Source: Noviherbaspirillum cavernae
GTDB taxonomy: Bacteria > Pseudomonadota > Gammaproteobacteria > Burkholderiales > Burkholderiaceae_D
NCBI RefSeq assembly: GCF_003590875.1
Contig: NZ_QYUN01000002.1
Coordinates: 2,542,001-2,606,000, forward strand
Length of the DNA stretch: 64,000 nt
Direction of reading: 5' to 3'
Made by a program: the position numbers and the translations under genes. This document shows positions 1-9,415 of the stretch, one piece after another. Position 1 is the stretch's first letter. The number at the start of each line of letters is the position of its first letter. Below the pieces are notes generated by a model. That model worked only from the letters and a program-made list of their open reading frames with translations. It was not told where the DNA came from and did not search any database.

Positions 1-390
1 TTCCATGCGAGGGTCTTACCGTACAGCGAGCCGAGCTTGAAGAACGGCAAGCGGGCCGAATTTTCGCCACAAGGGTTCGCGCTTAACAAAGGGCGACTGC
101 CGGAATGGCGTGTCCGGAATTGCCTCGCGCAATCGCCTTCAAGGGGCTACCGTGCCGCCAATCAATGTCAAAGACCAGCCTGCCCGCAGTTTTTGCAAGC
201 CTTTCGCCAGATTTTAAAAAATGGGGTGGAGCGACTTTTGATTCGCATCACATTGCAGTGTGATGAACGGGATGGAACGGGGAAAACTTTGCAATCGGGA
301 TGCATGCTGGATGATTGCGTGTTCGCCAAAGCATAACGGCTGCCTGATCGGCAGCCGTTGCATGGGTTCAATGTATTTATTTCTCGGCAA
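1..390. other. left-edge intergenic region
   Basis: No gene is supported here. Short open frames on both strands lack a ribosome binding site and have no recognisable protein character. The only clear structure is the hairpin at 336-358 just beyond the L,D-transpeptidase stop. The left edge could hold the end of a gene lying outside the window, but nothing in the sequence shows that. Confidence 0.5.
336..358 (-). terminator. hairpin after the L,D-transpeptidase gene
   Basis: A perfect 9-bp stem (ACGGCTGCC / GGCAGCCGT) with a 5-nt loop lies 33 bp past the stop of the minus-strand transpeptidase gene. The U-tract is weak on the minus strand, so it may be an inefficient terminator or an RNA 3' end stabiliser. 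Confidence 0.5.
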
Positions 391-1662
391 TCAAAGATTG
401 AGCTCGTACACAATCTTCCAATGGTTGCCCTCCTTCGCCCAGTACTGGCGTTTGCGCGTCGTGCTGGTGCTTTTGCTCTTGCCGATCTGCGCATTCTGGG
501 TGAACGTCATGACAATCATGTCGTCGCGCCCCGGATAGAAGAAGGTCGTGGTGTCCTTGAGTTGCAGGCTAAGAGCCTTTACGCCGTTGAGGAATTGATG
601 CTGCCTTGAAAACCAGGTTTCCAGGTCCTCGCCCTTATCCGACTTGAACTGGCGCGAGTAATTTGCCATCAAGCGCGACATGTTCAGACTCTCGGCGTCG
701 CGACGCCATTCATCGATCAATCTGGCGGCAACATTGCGGTCGTTATTCCATTTCGTGCGGCTGACGAACTCGATGCTTTCGCTGATCACGACCGGGGTCT
801 TGCCGACTTCGACCGAAGCGGTCAGTCTGTGCAGGTCGGGATTGGTCAGCACCACGCAGCCGTCGGACGACAGCGGCGGCCGGCTGAAGCTGTCGGACGG
901 CGTGCCATGCAGCCAGATGCCCGAGCCGCTGCGGCCGTTGAGCTTGTCCCACTCGTTCGGGTAGTTGATCGGCAGCGCACCGGGGCCGTAGAAATCCGGC
1001 AGGCGCGCGCCCGGCAGATGGCCGGTGATGTAATACACGCCGATCGGCGTCTTCTGGTCGCCTTCCTTGAATTTGTTGACGCCGAACTTGCCCTGGCTGA
1101 TGTAGTAATCCGTCACGAACTTCAGGCGGTCGCCCTGGTTCTCGTAGACATAGAGCCGCGAACGCTTGGCATCCACCACCAGCACATTCTTCTGGTCCTG
1201 CCGCAGTTGCAGAACGGGGCGCGGCACAAGATCCGGATCGGGACGTTCGCGCAGCGACTTCAGGCGCACCATGGCTTCGTCGCGCAGGTTCTTGAGCCTT
1301 TCATCGGAAGGATTGCCGATCGCACCGAGCGTGGTGACTGGCCTCGTATGCATCAGCAGCAAGTCGCCGCGAATCAGGTGGCCGAGCCGGAAATTCGGAT
1401 AAGCCTCGACCAGCGCGTCTGCCTTTGCCTGGGCCTGACGCAGATTATTCGCGCCAAGTTCCTTGTAGACGCCGATCAGAAGCACTTCGGGATCGGGTTT
1501 TTCCGCTGGAGCCGGATTGCGAACGACAGCAGCCTTGGCCTTTGCCAAGGCCGGCAAAGGCAGATGCCAGGCGCCTGCCGTCAGCAGGCAGGTCAATCCC
1601 AGAATCAATAATCGCTTGCCGCCGGATTTGTTCGGGCGGCAGTTTGTTTCGAAGCAAAACAT
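391..1662 (-). CDS. L,D-transpeptidase (YkuD family) with NTF2-like tail
   Basis: A predicted periplasmic enzyme that cross-links or modifies peptidoglycan stem peptides. The N-terminus has a hydrophobic signal stretch (about residues 17-40). The YkuD domain spans about 159-290 and contains His252 and the catalytic Cys269 in the S-x-G-C signature (SSDGC). The last ~120 residues look like an NTF2/Cds6-like domain ending in a W-K-I motif, like the tail of the upstream TPR protein. The chosen ATG overlaps the upstream stop as TGATG, which indicates translational coupling. An in-frame start 33 bp further up would overlap more and is less likely. The exact substrate is unknown. Confidence 0.88.
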   Translation of the reverse strand: MFCFETNCRPNKSGGKRLLILGLTCLLTAGAWHLPLPALAKAKAAVVRNPAPAEKPDPEVLLIGVYKELGANNLRQAQAKADALVEAYPNFRLGHLIRGDLLLMHTRPVTTLGAIGNPSDERLKNLRDEAMVRLKSLRERPDPDLVPRPVLQLRQDQKNVLVVDAKRSRLYVYENQGDRLKFVTDYYISQGKFGVNKFKEGDQKTPIGVYYITGHLPGARLPDFYGPGALPINYPNEWDKLNGRSGSGIWLHGTPSDSFSRPPLSSDGCVVLTNPDLHRLTASVEVGKTPVVISESIEFVSRTKWNNDRNVAARLIDEWRRDAESLNMSRLMANYSRQFKSDKGEDLETWFSRQHQFLNGVKALSLQLKDTTTFFYPGRDDMIVMTFTQNAQIGKSKSTSTTRKRQYWAKEGNHWKIVYELNL

Positions 1663-2783
1663 CACCTGCCTGTTTGCTCCTGCTTGATTTGCCACTTGCC
1701 GCCCTGTTTTGCCAGTACCAGGATCTTGCGCGTGTTGGCCGTCAATTGATCCGACACATAGACCTGGCGGAATTTCACCGTTGCCGTGTTGCCTTGCACC
1801 GTCGCCCGCGCTTGCTCAACCTTGACGCTGATGCGGCCCTTGCCGGCGATACGTGAACGCCGTTCTTCTTCCCAGGTTTTGCGCGCCTGCCCGCCCGGCA
1901 CCTGGAAATCGCTGCCGTAGAAATTGAGATAGCCCTTCACATCCTGTGAACTCCACGCCTTGGCCCAGCCGTTCACCACAGCCATTACATCGTCGAGTTC
2001 GCCATTGTTGGCGGCGGGCTTCGCTTCCTGTTTGGCCGGCTCGGATTTCGCCGCCGGAGTCTTGGCTGCCGGAGCGGTCGGCGCAAGCGCGACCTGGTTG
2101 GCGGCTGCGGACTGGGCGGGCCTGGCCGATGCTGCGGCGGTCTTGGACGCGGGCTCTTGCGCTGGCTTGGTCACGGGGGCCGCCGCTGTCTGCGAGGCGG
2201 GTGCTGTGCTCGCAACCTTCGGATTCGTGCCGCCGGTCGTGTTGCCCACCAGCGTACGAACCAGTGTCAGTTTCGATTTCGCGGCGGAGTTGCCGGAATC
2301 GAGCTGCAAGGCTTTGTCATACGCCTGGCTGGCGAGCTTTGCATGAACGTCGCCGAGGTTTTCGTAGGCGGTCGCGTAAGTCGGGTTGGTGCGGATTGCG
2401 GAATCCAGCGCGGCGCGCGCCTTGTCATATTGACCGCTGGCGGCGTAGAGCACGGCCAGATTGTTGTACGGTTCAGGCAGTGCGGGGAAATCCTCGGTCA
2501 GCCTGGTGAAGATCGTGATCGCCTCCGCCGGCTTGTTTTGCTCGGTCAGGATCACGCCCTTCAGGAAGCGCATCTGCGCATCGCGCGGGTTCTTGGCGAG
2601 AAACGCGTCCGCCTTGCCCAAGGCTTCCGCGTACTGGCCGCCACGCACGAGCTTGGTGACGTCCGCCATCTCGTCCGCGAAGGCGGGCGCGGCGAACAGG
2701 GCCGCCGCCAGCGCCGACAACGCGACAGCTTTGTCCAAGGCAGGACGCAGACGGACGTTCAAGATGCGTGAGGTGATGATCAT
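1662..2783 (-). CDS. TPR protein with NTF2-like C-terminal domain
   Basis: A 373-residue exported protein. A signal peptide (about 1-36) ends at AFADE. Two or three tetratricopeptide repeats follow (about 40-165, with the typical A-x-x-Y-x-N-L-x pattern). Next comes a low-complexity Ala/Pro/Lys linker (about 180-260), then an NTF2/SnoaL-like domain (about 265-373). TPR domains bind proteins, so together with the coupled transpeptidase this may be an envelope scaffold or partner. The two genes overlap by one base and form an operon. The shared type of C-terminal domain in both products is notable. The function is inferred from domains only. Confidence 0.8.
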   Translation of the reverse strand: MIITSRILNVRLRPALDKAVALSALAAALFAAPAFADEMADVTKLVRGGQYAEALGKADAFLAKNPRDAQMRFLKGVILTEQNKPAEAITIFTRLTEDFPALPEPYNNLAVLYAASGQYDKARAALDSAIRTNPTYATAYENLGDVHAKLASQAYDKALQLDSGNSAAKSKLTLVRTLVGNTTGGTNPKVASTAPASQTAAAPVTKPAQEPASKTAAASARPAQSAAANQVALAPTAPAAKTPAAKSEPAKQEAKPAANNGELDDVMAVVNGWAKAWSSQDVKGYLNFYGSDFQVPGGQARKTWEEERRSRIAGKGRISVKVEQARATVQGNTATVKFRQVYVSDQLTANTRKILVLAKQGGKWQIKQEQTGR

Positions 2784-3148
2784 GATTGACTTTGTATTGT
2801 TTTGATGAAAAAAGAAGCCCGCGATTGGTCTGCATCCTGCCAGAACCGATTGCAGGTTTCCGCAATGCGGGCAGTCAGCGGACAGTGAAAAGTGTCATTT
2901 CAGACAGCGGCTGCCGTATGCGCCCTTCCCCCGTATTTTTCTCTTGAGCGACCTGCTTTTGAAACCAGAGCATTCTAACCTCACTGGCCCGAAATCGCCA
3001 TTTGATCAGGCCGCTCTGCCGCCTGCCTGATGCATCTCTGGCATGGCAGCAACGAGGTATCGTGACGGCAGTGACAGCTCGCCAATCAATTGCACCTTCG
3101 ACACCGCATGCACGCCTGAACACATGCCGACGGCCGGTGCGGCTGCAT
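2784..3148. other. intergenic region between TPR and coiled-coil genes
   Basis: About 365 bp between two minus-strand genes. It should hold the promoter of the TPR-transpeptidase operon and the 3' end of the long coiled-coil transcript. A 102-codon minus-strand frame overlaps the end of the coiled-coil gene but has no protein-like composition or good ribosome binding site. No clear terminator was seen. Confidence 0.45.
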
Positions 3149-6100
3149 TCACTCCTTCCCGGATGATTCCGGTGTGACTGCATGCTCGGGCTGCGACTTC
3201 AATTGATATGAAATCTGCAACTTCGATGTCTCGATGACATCCGGGCTCGGCACAACAGCGGCCTCCGGCGCCAGCATGGTTGCCGATGCGGTTGCAGGCA
3301 CTGTCGTTTCGACGGTCGGATGCAATGCGATGGCTTGCACGACCGCCGCATTGAAGTCCGGATTCTGCAAGCCGATGGTGGCGGCCACGGCAACACCTGC
3401 AACGGCGACGGCGCCGCCCAGGAGCGCCGTCAACGGACGGCGTTTTGCCTTCGGCGCGCCGACACTTGCCGGCGACTCCGCCAGCAATGCCTCGGCACGG
3501 GCGTGCCAGCCGGTCACGTCTTCGATCTGCTCAGACATGCGCCGCATCAGTTGCCACGAAGCCGCTCTGGCTTGCGCCCGTTCGCGCTGAACCCTGGCGC
3601 GCATTGCATCCTTCCGTTCGGCTGCGGCGATCCTGGCTTGCGTCTGCTTGCGGGCCGCTTCGAGTGCGCGGCACTCTGCGGCGGCAAATTTTTCCTCGGC
3701 GGCTCTTGCCTCCGCGTCCGCGCTCTTGCGCTGGCGTGCAAGTTCGGCCGCTGCCGTTTCCGCAGCGGCGCATCGCTCTGCTTCCTCGCGTGCCAATTCG
3801 GCCAGTCTGGCTTGTTCACGCGTGGCCTTCAGCGCCTGCTGTTCGGCCTTGGCGCGAACGCTTTCGTTGCGCGCCAGTTCGCTCGCTTCGCGGGCGCGCG
3901 CTTCAGCCGCCTCGGCAGCGCAGCGCTGTTGTTCGGCTTGCTCGGCGGCCTGTTCCAGCAATTGATGTTCCGCCGCGCAAAGGGCTGCACTCGCCTCGCG
4001 CATCTTGCGCGCGGTCTGTTCGCGCAAGCGTGTCAGCGCGGTCTGCTCGCTCTCGATTTGCGCACGGGCCTGTGCGTCCGCCCACGCAGCCTGTTCGCTG
4101 GCGAGCTTTTCCTCGATCGCGGCGAGCTCTGTCTGGACGACGGCGGCACGCTCGGATTCGAGGCGCACCTTTTCCTGCATTGCGGCCAGTGCGGCCTGCT
4201 CGGCAATGGCACGCTTGCGCTCGACGTCCGCCAATCTTGCAGCCTCGCGCAGCATGGATTCAGCGGCCTGGGCGGCCTCGCGCTGCGATCCGGCCTGCGC
4301 TTCCGTCTTTTCCAGCAGTTCCTGCTCGGCGGCGCGTCTGGCGTCGGTCGCGTCACGCGCATCGCGCTCGACCCGTTCGCGCGCCTGCATGATGCCTGCA
4401 TGTTCCTGTTCAGCGCGGGCGCGCGCCTCGGCTTCGACACGCGCAGCCTGCTCGGCGGCGAGTTTTTTCTGGATCGCTTCCAGCGCCTGCTGTTCTGCGC
4501 TGGCGCGCTCCTGCTCGACACGTGCCAGTTCGACGGCTTCCTCGGCCTTGACCCTCGCCGCTTCGGCGGCCTTGTGCTGCTGGTCGGCGTGTTCGGCTGC
4601 CTTTTGCAATTGCAGCTGTTCAGCGACCAGACGGGATTCGACGGCTTCGCGTTCGGCGCGCTCGGCTGCCTCGCGTGCTGCCGCGACGGTGATGTATTCC
4701 TGCTCGGCACGGACGCGGGCTTCCGCTTCGTCGCGGGCGGCCTGTTCGGTCGCCAGCTTTTTCTGGATGGCTTCCAGCACCTGCTGTTCGGCACTGGCGC
4801 GCTCCTGCTCGACGCGTGCCAGTTCGACGGCTTCCTCGGCCTTGACCCTCGCCGCGTCGGCAGCCTTGCGCTGCTGGTCGGCGTGTTCGGCTGCCTGTTG
4901 CAATTGCAGCTGTTCGGCGGCCAGACGCGCTTCGACGGCTTCGCGTTCGGCGCGCTCGGCTGCCTCGCGTGCTGCTGCGACGGTGATGTATTCCTGTTCG
5001 GCACGGACGCGGGCTTCCGCTTCGTCGCGGGCGGCCTGTTCGGTCGCCAGCTTTTTCTGGATGGCTTCCAGCGCCTGCTGTTCGGCGGTGGCGCGCTCCT
5101 GCTCGACGCGTGCCAGCTCGACGGCTTCCTCGGCCTTGACCCTGGCCGTTTCGGCAGCCTTGCGTTGCAGATCGGCTTGTTCGGTCGCCTTTTGCAGTTG
5201 CAACTGTTCGGCGGCCAGACGGGCTTCGACGGCTTCGCGTTCGGCGCGCTCTGCTTCCTCGCGTGCTGCCGCGACGGTGATGTATTCCTGCTCGGCACGG
5301 ACACGGGCGGCGGCTTCGTCGCGGGCGGCCTGCTCGGTTGCCAGTTTTTTCCGCGTGGTTTGCAGTGCCTGCTGGACGGCGCTGGCGCGCTCCCGCTCGA
5401 CACGCGCCAGTTCGACGGCTCCCTGTGCCATCGCTTTTGCAGCCTCGGCGGTCTGGCGCTGCCATTCGGCATGTTCGGCGGCTTTTTGCAGCTGCAATTG
5501 CTGGTCGGCGTTACACGCTTCGCTGGCTTCGCGCGCCGCCTGTTCGGCCTCTGCGCGGGATGCTGCGGCGGCTGCATGCTCCTGCTCCGCTCGCATGCGG
5601 GACACGGCTTCCGTGCGCGCAATCTGCTCTGCGGCGCGCTTTCTTTGCGTCGCCTGCAAGGCCTGCTCTTCCGCGACGGCGCGCTCCTGCTCGATGCGCG
5701 CCAGTTCGACGGCTTCGGCTGCCTTGGACCTGGCGATTTCGGAGGTCTTACGCTGCAATTCGGCGCGTTCCACGGCTTTCTGCAGCAGCAGTTTCTCGGC
5801 TGCATGACGGGCTTCCGCGTCTTCGCGTGCCGTGCGTTCCGCCTCTTCCCGCGCTTGCAACGCGGCGGCTTGTTCCTGCTCGGCTTCGGCGCGTGCCTGC
5901 GCGTCGGCACGGGCGGCCTGTTCCGACACGAGTTTTTTGCGGATCGCTTCCAGCACAGTTGCTTCGGCGGTGGCGCGCTCCTGTTCCACGCGGGTGAGTT
6001 CAGCCGCTTCCTGCGCCCTGTTCCGGGCGATTTCAGCGGCCTGGCGTTCGGCTTCGGCGTGTTGCGTGGCGCGTTCCAAGCGCTCCTGCTCGGCGGCAGA

Positions 6101-8341
6101 CTTCGCCTCGATCGCAGCGCGGGCGGCCTGCTCTTCGCTTTCGCGCGCACGGCTCAACTCGGCCTGCGTCTGCTCTGCGCGGATGCGCGCCTCGGCCTCG
6201 GCTCTGGCGGCTTCCTCCGCTTGCAATCTTGCCTGCATGGCCTGCAAGGCTTGCTGCTCCGCTTCGGCGCGTTCGCGTTCGGTGCGGGCCAGTTGCGTGA
6301 CTTCACGCGCCTTGTGCAATGCCGACTGCGCGGCCTTGCGCTGCATGTCGACGACGGTCCGGGCTTGCGCGACGGCGTGCCGCGTGGCGGTAGATTCGGC
6401 TTCGCGTGCGAGGCGCGCTTCGCGCTCGACCTGTTCGCGCGCGCGCAATGCTTCGGCATGCTCGAGGTCGGCGCGGGTCCGGGCTTCGGCCTCCGCGCAG
6501 GCGGCCTGCTCGGCGGCCAGTTTGTCCTGTGCGGCCTGCAGTACCTGCTGCGCAGCGGCGGCGCGCTTGTGTTCGAGCTGCACTTTCGCCTGCATCGCCG
6601 CCAGCGCGTCGTGCTCGCTCTTGGCGCGCTGGCGCTGCAGACGCGCCAGTTCAACCGCTTCGCGCGCCTGCAGCATGGCTGCCTGTGCGGCTTGGCGCTT
6701 GAGTTCGGCCTGTTCGACGGCTTCGTCAAGCGCCAGTCTGGCGGCGGTGCATTCGTCTTCCTTGGCGCGGCGCGCGGCGTGTTCGGTTTCCTCCTGCTGG
6801 CGCAGCAGTTCGGTGTGTTCCTGTTCGGCTTCGGCACGGGCCTGCGCCTCGGCGCGGGCGGCTTCGGCGGCGTTCAGTTTTTCCTGCAGGGCGGCGAGTG
6901 CCTGCAACTCGGCGTCGGCATGTTCGCGCTCGGTGCGGGCCAGATCCAGTGCCTGGCGCGCCTTGAGCGATGCGGCATCTGCCGTCTGGCGCTGCGCCTC
7001 GGCCTGTTCGGCTGCCTTGTCGTAGGCCTGCTGCTCGGCGGCGGCCTGCTCGGCAGCCATGCGGGCGGCGGCGTGTTCCAGTTCGGCGCGTTGCTCGGCA
7101 AGCTGCCTCGCGCGCTGCTCTTCTTCGCTGCGCACCTGCGCCGCCGCGGCAATCCGCTGTTCGGCGTCGGCGCGCTGACGGGCTTCTTCCGCCGCGCGTG
7201 CCTCGGCGTGCACGCGGGCGCGCACCTGCACATCGGCGGCATGCTCGGCTTCGACGCGGGCCAGCGCGGTTCCCTGCAGTTGACGCTCGGTCTGGACGCG
7301 TGCTTCGGTGGCGGCACGGATGCGTTCCTCGGCGTCGCGGCGCGCCTGCGCTGCAGCGGCGGCGACGGCTTCCGCGTGGCCGCGGCGCTCGGCGGCTTCG
7401 CGCAGTTCCAGTTCGGCCTTCAGGCGCATTTGCAGCGATTCGGCGGCCTGACGCTCGGATTCGGCACGGGCGCGCGCGGCGGCTTCCTGCTCCTGTTCCG
7501 CCAGGGCGCGGGCGCGGGCCTCTTCGCGCGCGAGCACCTCGGCAGGCGCGCGGTTCAATATCGACTGCAATGCCAGCGTCTCGGCATGTTCCCGCTGGCG
7601 GGCGATTTCAAGCGCTTCGCTGTTGGCGGCGGCCAGCCTTTCGGCAGCTTGCCGCGCTTCCTTTTCCATCCGCTCGCGTTCGCGCGCCAGTTCGGCCACG
7701 TGCGCATCGGCACGGGCACGCGCTTCGGCTTCCTGCCGCGCGGCTTCGGTGGCGGCAATCCGCTGGGCGGCCTGCCAGCGCACCAGCTCTGCCTGCTGCG
7801 TCGCCTGCTCGGCTGTCACGGAGGCGCGCGCCGCCGCTTCGGCGTCAATGGCCATCTTCTCGGACATCCGTTCGCGCGCTTCCTGCTCGGCGCGCGCGCG
7901 TTCCAGCGCCACGCGCTCGGCTTGCACTTCGGCCTCGGCACGGGCGCGCAGTTCGGCGATTTCCCTGTTGGTGGCGGCAAGCCGGGCTTCGCTGGCAATG
8001 CGGGCTTCACGTTCCGCGTCGTGACGGGTGCGACTGGCAGCAAGGGCCTCCTCGGTGGCCTTGGCATTCTGGTAGGCCTCGGCGGTCGCGGCGGAATCCA
8101 TACGGGCGCGTTCTTCGGCCAGCGAGCGGGCGCGCGCTTCGGCATGCGTGCGGTTTTCAGCGGCGACGGTGGCCTTGGCTTCCGCCTCGACGCGGGCAAT
8201 CGCCTCGCGGATGGCCTTCAGATCGACGGCGGGCTTGAAGGCGGTATCGGACTGCGCCTGCGCGCCTGCTGCCGCCACCTCGTCGTCCGGGATGTCGACC
8301 TGCAAGTCGAGTTGTTGGCGCATCGTCTGATTTGATTCCAT
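3149..8341 (-). CDS. giant Ala/Glu/Arg-rich coiled-coil protein with C-terminal TM segment
   Basis: A 1,730-residue protein, nearly all alanine, glutamate, arginine and glutamine in heptad-like order, so predicted to be one very long coiled coil. It has no signal peptide. One hydrophobic segment near residues 1,640-1,665 (ALLGGAVAVAGVAVAATIGL) suggests a C-terminal membrane anchor with a ~60-residue tail beyond it. From about residue 465 to 1,490 it consists of ~98-residue repeats, each carrying an E-L-A-R-x-E-x-E-R-A core. The start is supported by GGGAG seven bases upstream. Such proteins are often labelled TolA-like or SMC-like from composition alone, and I do not assign a function. A structural or polar scaffold role is possible. 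Confidence 0.8.
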   Translation of the reverse strand: MESNQTMRQQLDLQVDIPDDEVAAAGAQAQSDTAFKPAVDLKAIREAIARVEAEAKATVAAENRTHAEARARSLAEERARMDSAATAEAYQNAKATEEALAASRTRHDAEREARIASEARLAATNREIAELRARAEAEVQAERVALERARAEQEARERMSEKMAIDAEAAARASVTAEQATQQAELVRWQAAQRIAATEAARQEAEARARADAHVAELARERERMEKEARQAAERLAAANSEALEIARQREHAETLALQSILNRAPAEVLAREEARARALAEQEQEAAARARAESERQAAESLQMRLKAELELREAAERRGHAEAVAAAAAQARRDAEERIRAATEARVQTERQLQGTALARVEAEHAADVQVRARVHAEARAAEEARQRADAEQRIAAAAQVRSEEEQRARQLAEQRAELEHAAARMAAEQAAAEQQAYDKAAEQAEAQRQTADAASLKARQALDLARTEREHADAELQALAALQEKLNAAEAARAEAQARAEAEQEHTELLRQQEETEHAARRAKEDECTAARLALDEAVEQAELKRQAAQAAMLQAREAVELARLQRQRAKSEHDALAAMQAKVQLEHKRAAAAQQVLQAAQDKLAAEQAACAEAEARTRADLEHAEALRAREQVEREARLAREAESTATRHAVAQARTVVDMQRKAAQSALHKAREVTQLARTERERAEAEQQALQAMQARLQAEEAARAEAEARIRAEQTQAELSRARESEEQAARAAIEAKSAAEQERLERATQHAEAERQAAEIARNRAQEAAELTRVEQERATAEATVLEAIRKKLVSEQAARADAQARAEAEQEQAAALQAREEAERTAREDAEARHAAEKLLLQKAVERAELQRKTSEIARSKAAEAVELARIEQERAVAEEQALQATQRKRAAEQIARTEAVSRMRAEQEHAAAAASRAEAEQAAREASEACNADQQLQLQKAAEHAEWQRQTAEAAKAMAQGAVELARVERERASAVQQALQTTRKKLATEQAARDEAAARVRAEQEYITVAAAREEAERAEREAVEARLAAEQLQLQKATEQADLQRKAAETARVKAEEAVELARVEQERATAEQQALEAIQKKLATEQAARDEAEARVRAEQEYITVAAAREAAERAEREAVEARLAAEQLQLQQAAEHADQQRKAADAARVKAEEAVELARVEQERASAEQQVLEAIQKKLATEQAARDEAEARVRAEQEYITVAAAREAAERAEREAVESRLVAEQLQLQKAAEHADQQHKAAEAARVKAEEAVELARVEQERASAEQQALEAIQKKLAAEQAARVEAEARARAEQEHAGIMQARERVERDARDATDARRAAEQELLEKTEAQAGSQREAAQAAESMLREAARLADVERKRAIAEQAALAAMQEKVRLESERAAVVQTELAAIEEKLASEQAAWADAQARAQIESEQTALTRLREQTARKMREASAALCAAEHQLLEQAAEQAEQQRCAAEAAEARAREASELARNESVRAKAEQQALKATREQARLAELAREEAERCAAAETAAAELARQRKSADAEARAAEEKFAAAECRALEAARKQTQARIAAAERKDAMRARVQRERAQARAASWQLMRRMSEQIEDVTGWHARAEALLAESPASVGAPKAKRRPLTALLGGAVAVAGVAVAATIGLQNPDFNAAVVQAIALHPTVETTVPATASATMLAPEAAVVPSPDVIETSKLQISYQLKSQPEHAVTPESSGKE
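3830..6960 (-). repeat. eleven-copy ~294-bp in-frame tandem repeat
   Basis: Within the coiled-coil gene a unit of about 294 bp (98 codons) recurs roughly eleven times. I counted eleven E-L-A-R-like cores between about 6945 and 3880. The units between about 4440 and 5340 are nearly identical at DNA level (shared phrase GTCGCCAGCTTTTTCTGGAT at a 294-bp step), while outer units have diverged. This is the pattern of recent amplification in the centre of an older array. Confidence 0.8.
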
Positions 8342-8641
8342 TTTCGGGCTCCCGCTGGATGAGCGATTCCGGCGGATTGTTGTTTACAGATTGGGGGCCG
8401 GAATTTCTTAATTGGCATTATCAGGGGCGTAAAAGCAAATCAGCCGGGGAAAAGAAGGGAAAAGCCGACCCTTTTCACGATTATGACGGCCGCCGGCGTG
8501 TCCGCTGGCCGATGCCCGCCGCCGGATTTGCCGCCGCTGCCGCAAAAAAACCTTTTGCCGGAATTTCAAGAAAACGCGGGCGGTGCCGTTAATCAGATAC
8601 CGGTCGGCACCGGAACAATCCTTCAGACGCACAAGAGCAAA
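8342..8641. other. divergent promoter region
   Basis: Three hundred bases separate the divergent coiled-coil gene (minus) and REC-Hpt gene (plus). It must hold both promoters. A longer reading of the REC-Hpt frame begins at 8483 but has no credible start signal. No operator or hairpin stands out. Confidence 0.4.
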
Positions 8642-9409
8642 ATGACAATATTCTTGAAGACAGGCACCCCAAGCCAAAGCGCAGGCATGCTGCCCTTTGC
8701 CGGCCGCCGCATCCTGGTCGCCGACGACAATCCGGTGAACCAGAAGCTCGCCGTGCGCATGCTGGAGAAGCTGGGCTGCCTTGCCGCCGTTGCCGATAAT
8801 GGCGCGATAGCGGCCCGCATGCACGCCAGCCAGCCGTACGATCTGGTGCTGATGGATTGCCAGATGCCGGAACTCGACGGCTACCAGGCCACCGCCCGCA
8901 TCAGGGAGCATGATCGCGGGCAGCGGCACACGCCCATCGTCGCGCTGACCTCGGCCACCGGACCGGCCGAACGCGAGAAATGCGCGGCGTCGGGCATGGA
9001 CGATTTTCTTGCCAAGCCGGTGCAGCCGCAGGTCTTGAAGAACATGCTGGGACGCTGGCTGCCGCCGCCTGCCCCGCTGGCGCAGGACAATCTGGAAGCC
9101 GTCCATGCCATGTTCCGCGACGATTTTGCCGAACTGACGGCGCTGTATCAGAGCGATAGTCCCAAGCGCATCGACCTGATGCGGGAGGCCGCAGCGGCAC
9201 AGGACCATGCGCAGGTTGCAAGGATCGCGCATTCGTTCAGCGGCAGTTGCGCATCGATCGGCGCAGCCGGCCTGTGCGCGCTGTGCAAGGACCTCGAGCT
9301 GCACGCCCGGACCGGCGCGCTGCACGACATCGATCGGCGGCTGGCCGCCATCGAGGCGGAATACGCGCGGGTCAGCGCCAAACTGCAGGCGATGCTGGCT
9401 GCGCCTTGA
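8642..9409 (+). CDS. response-regulator receiver plus Hpt phosphotransfer protein
   Basis: A 255-residue cytoplasmic phosphorelay protein. The receiver domain (about 22-140) has the acidic pair D28/D29, phospho-acceptor D72 (in VLMDCQMPELDG), T103 and K125. The Hpt domain (about 155-250) has phospho-acceptor H197 in AHSFSGSCASIG. This REC-Hpt order is the tail end of hybrid histidine kinases, here without sensor or kinase domains. No kinase gene lies nearby, so it probably serves a hybrid kinase elsewhere. The start at 8642 (MTIFLK) was chosen over an upstream reading with poor composition; 8687 is an alternative. The gene is convergent with the aldehyde dehydrogenase, 6 bp apart. Confidence 0.85.
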   Translation: MTIFLKTGTPSQSAGMLPFAGRRILVADDNPVNQKLAVRMLEKLGCLAAVADNGAIAARMHASQPYDLVLMDCQMPELDGYQATARIREHDRGQRHTPIVALTSATGPAEREKCAASGMDDFLAKPVQPQVLKNMLGRWLPPPAPLAQDNLEAVHAMFRDDFAELTALYQSDSPKRIDLMREAAAAQDHAQVARIAHSFSGSCASIGAAGLCALCKDLELHARTGALHDIDRRLAAIEAEYARVSAKLQAMLAAP

Positions 9410-9415
9410 GCGCCG

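Noticed and set aside
2875..3183. A 102-codon minus-strand frame after the coiled-coil gene
   Set aside because: Overlaps the coiled-coil 3' end, has no ribosome binding site and is Arg/Cys-rich.
4005..6150. Long overlapping frames (600 codons plus, 705 codons minus) in the same gene
   Set aside because: Low-complexity Ser/Ala/Cys or Pro/Arg/Lys products, typical shadow frames of a repetitive GC-rich gene.
3830..6960. CRISPR array
   Set aside because: The repeats are ~294 bp, in frame and protein-coding with no unique spacers.
3320..8335. A 1,671-codon plus-strand frame opposite the coiled-coil gene
   Set aside because: It exists because GC-rich Ala/Glu/Arg codons read backwards give no stops. 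The product is Cys/Phe/Gly/Leu-rich and unlike any protein; no ribosome binding site.
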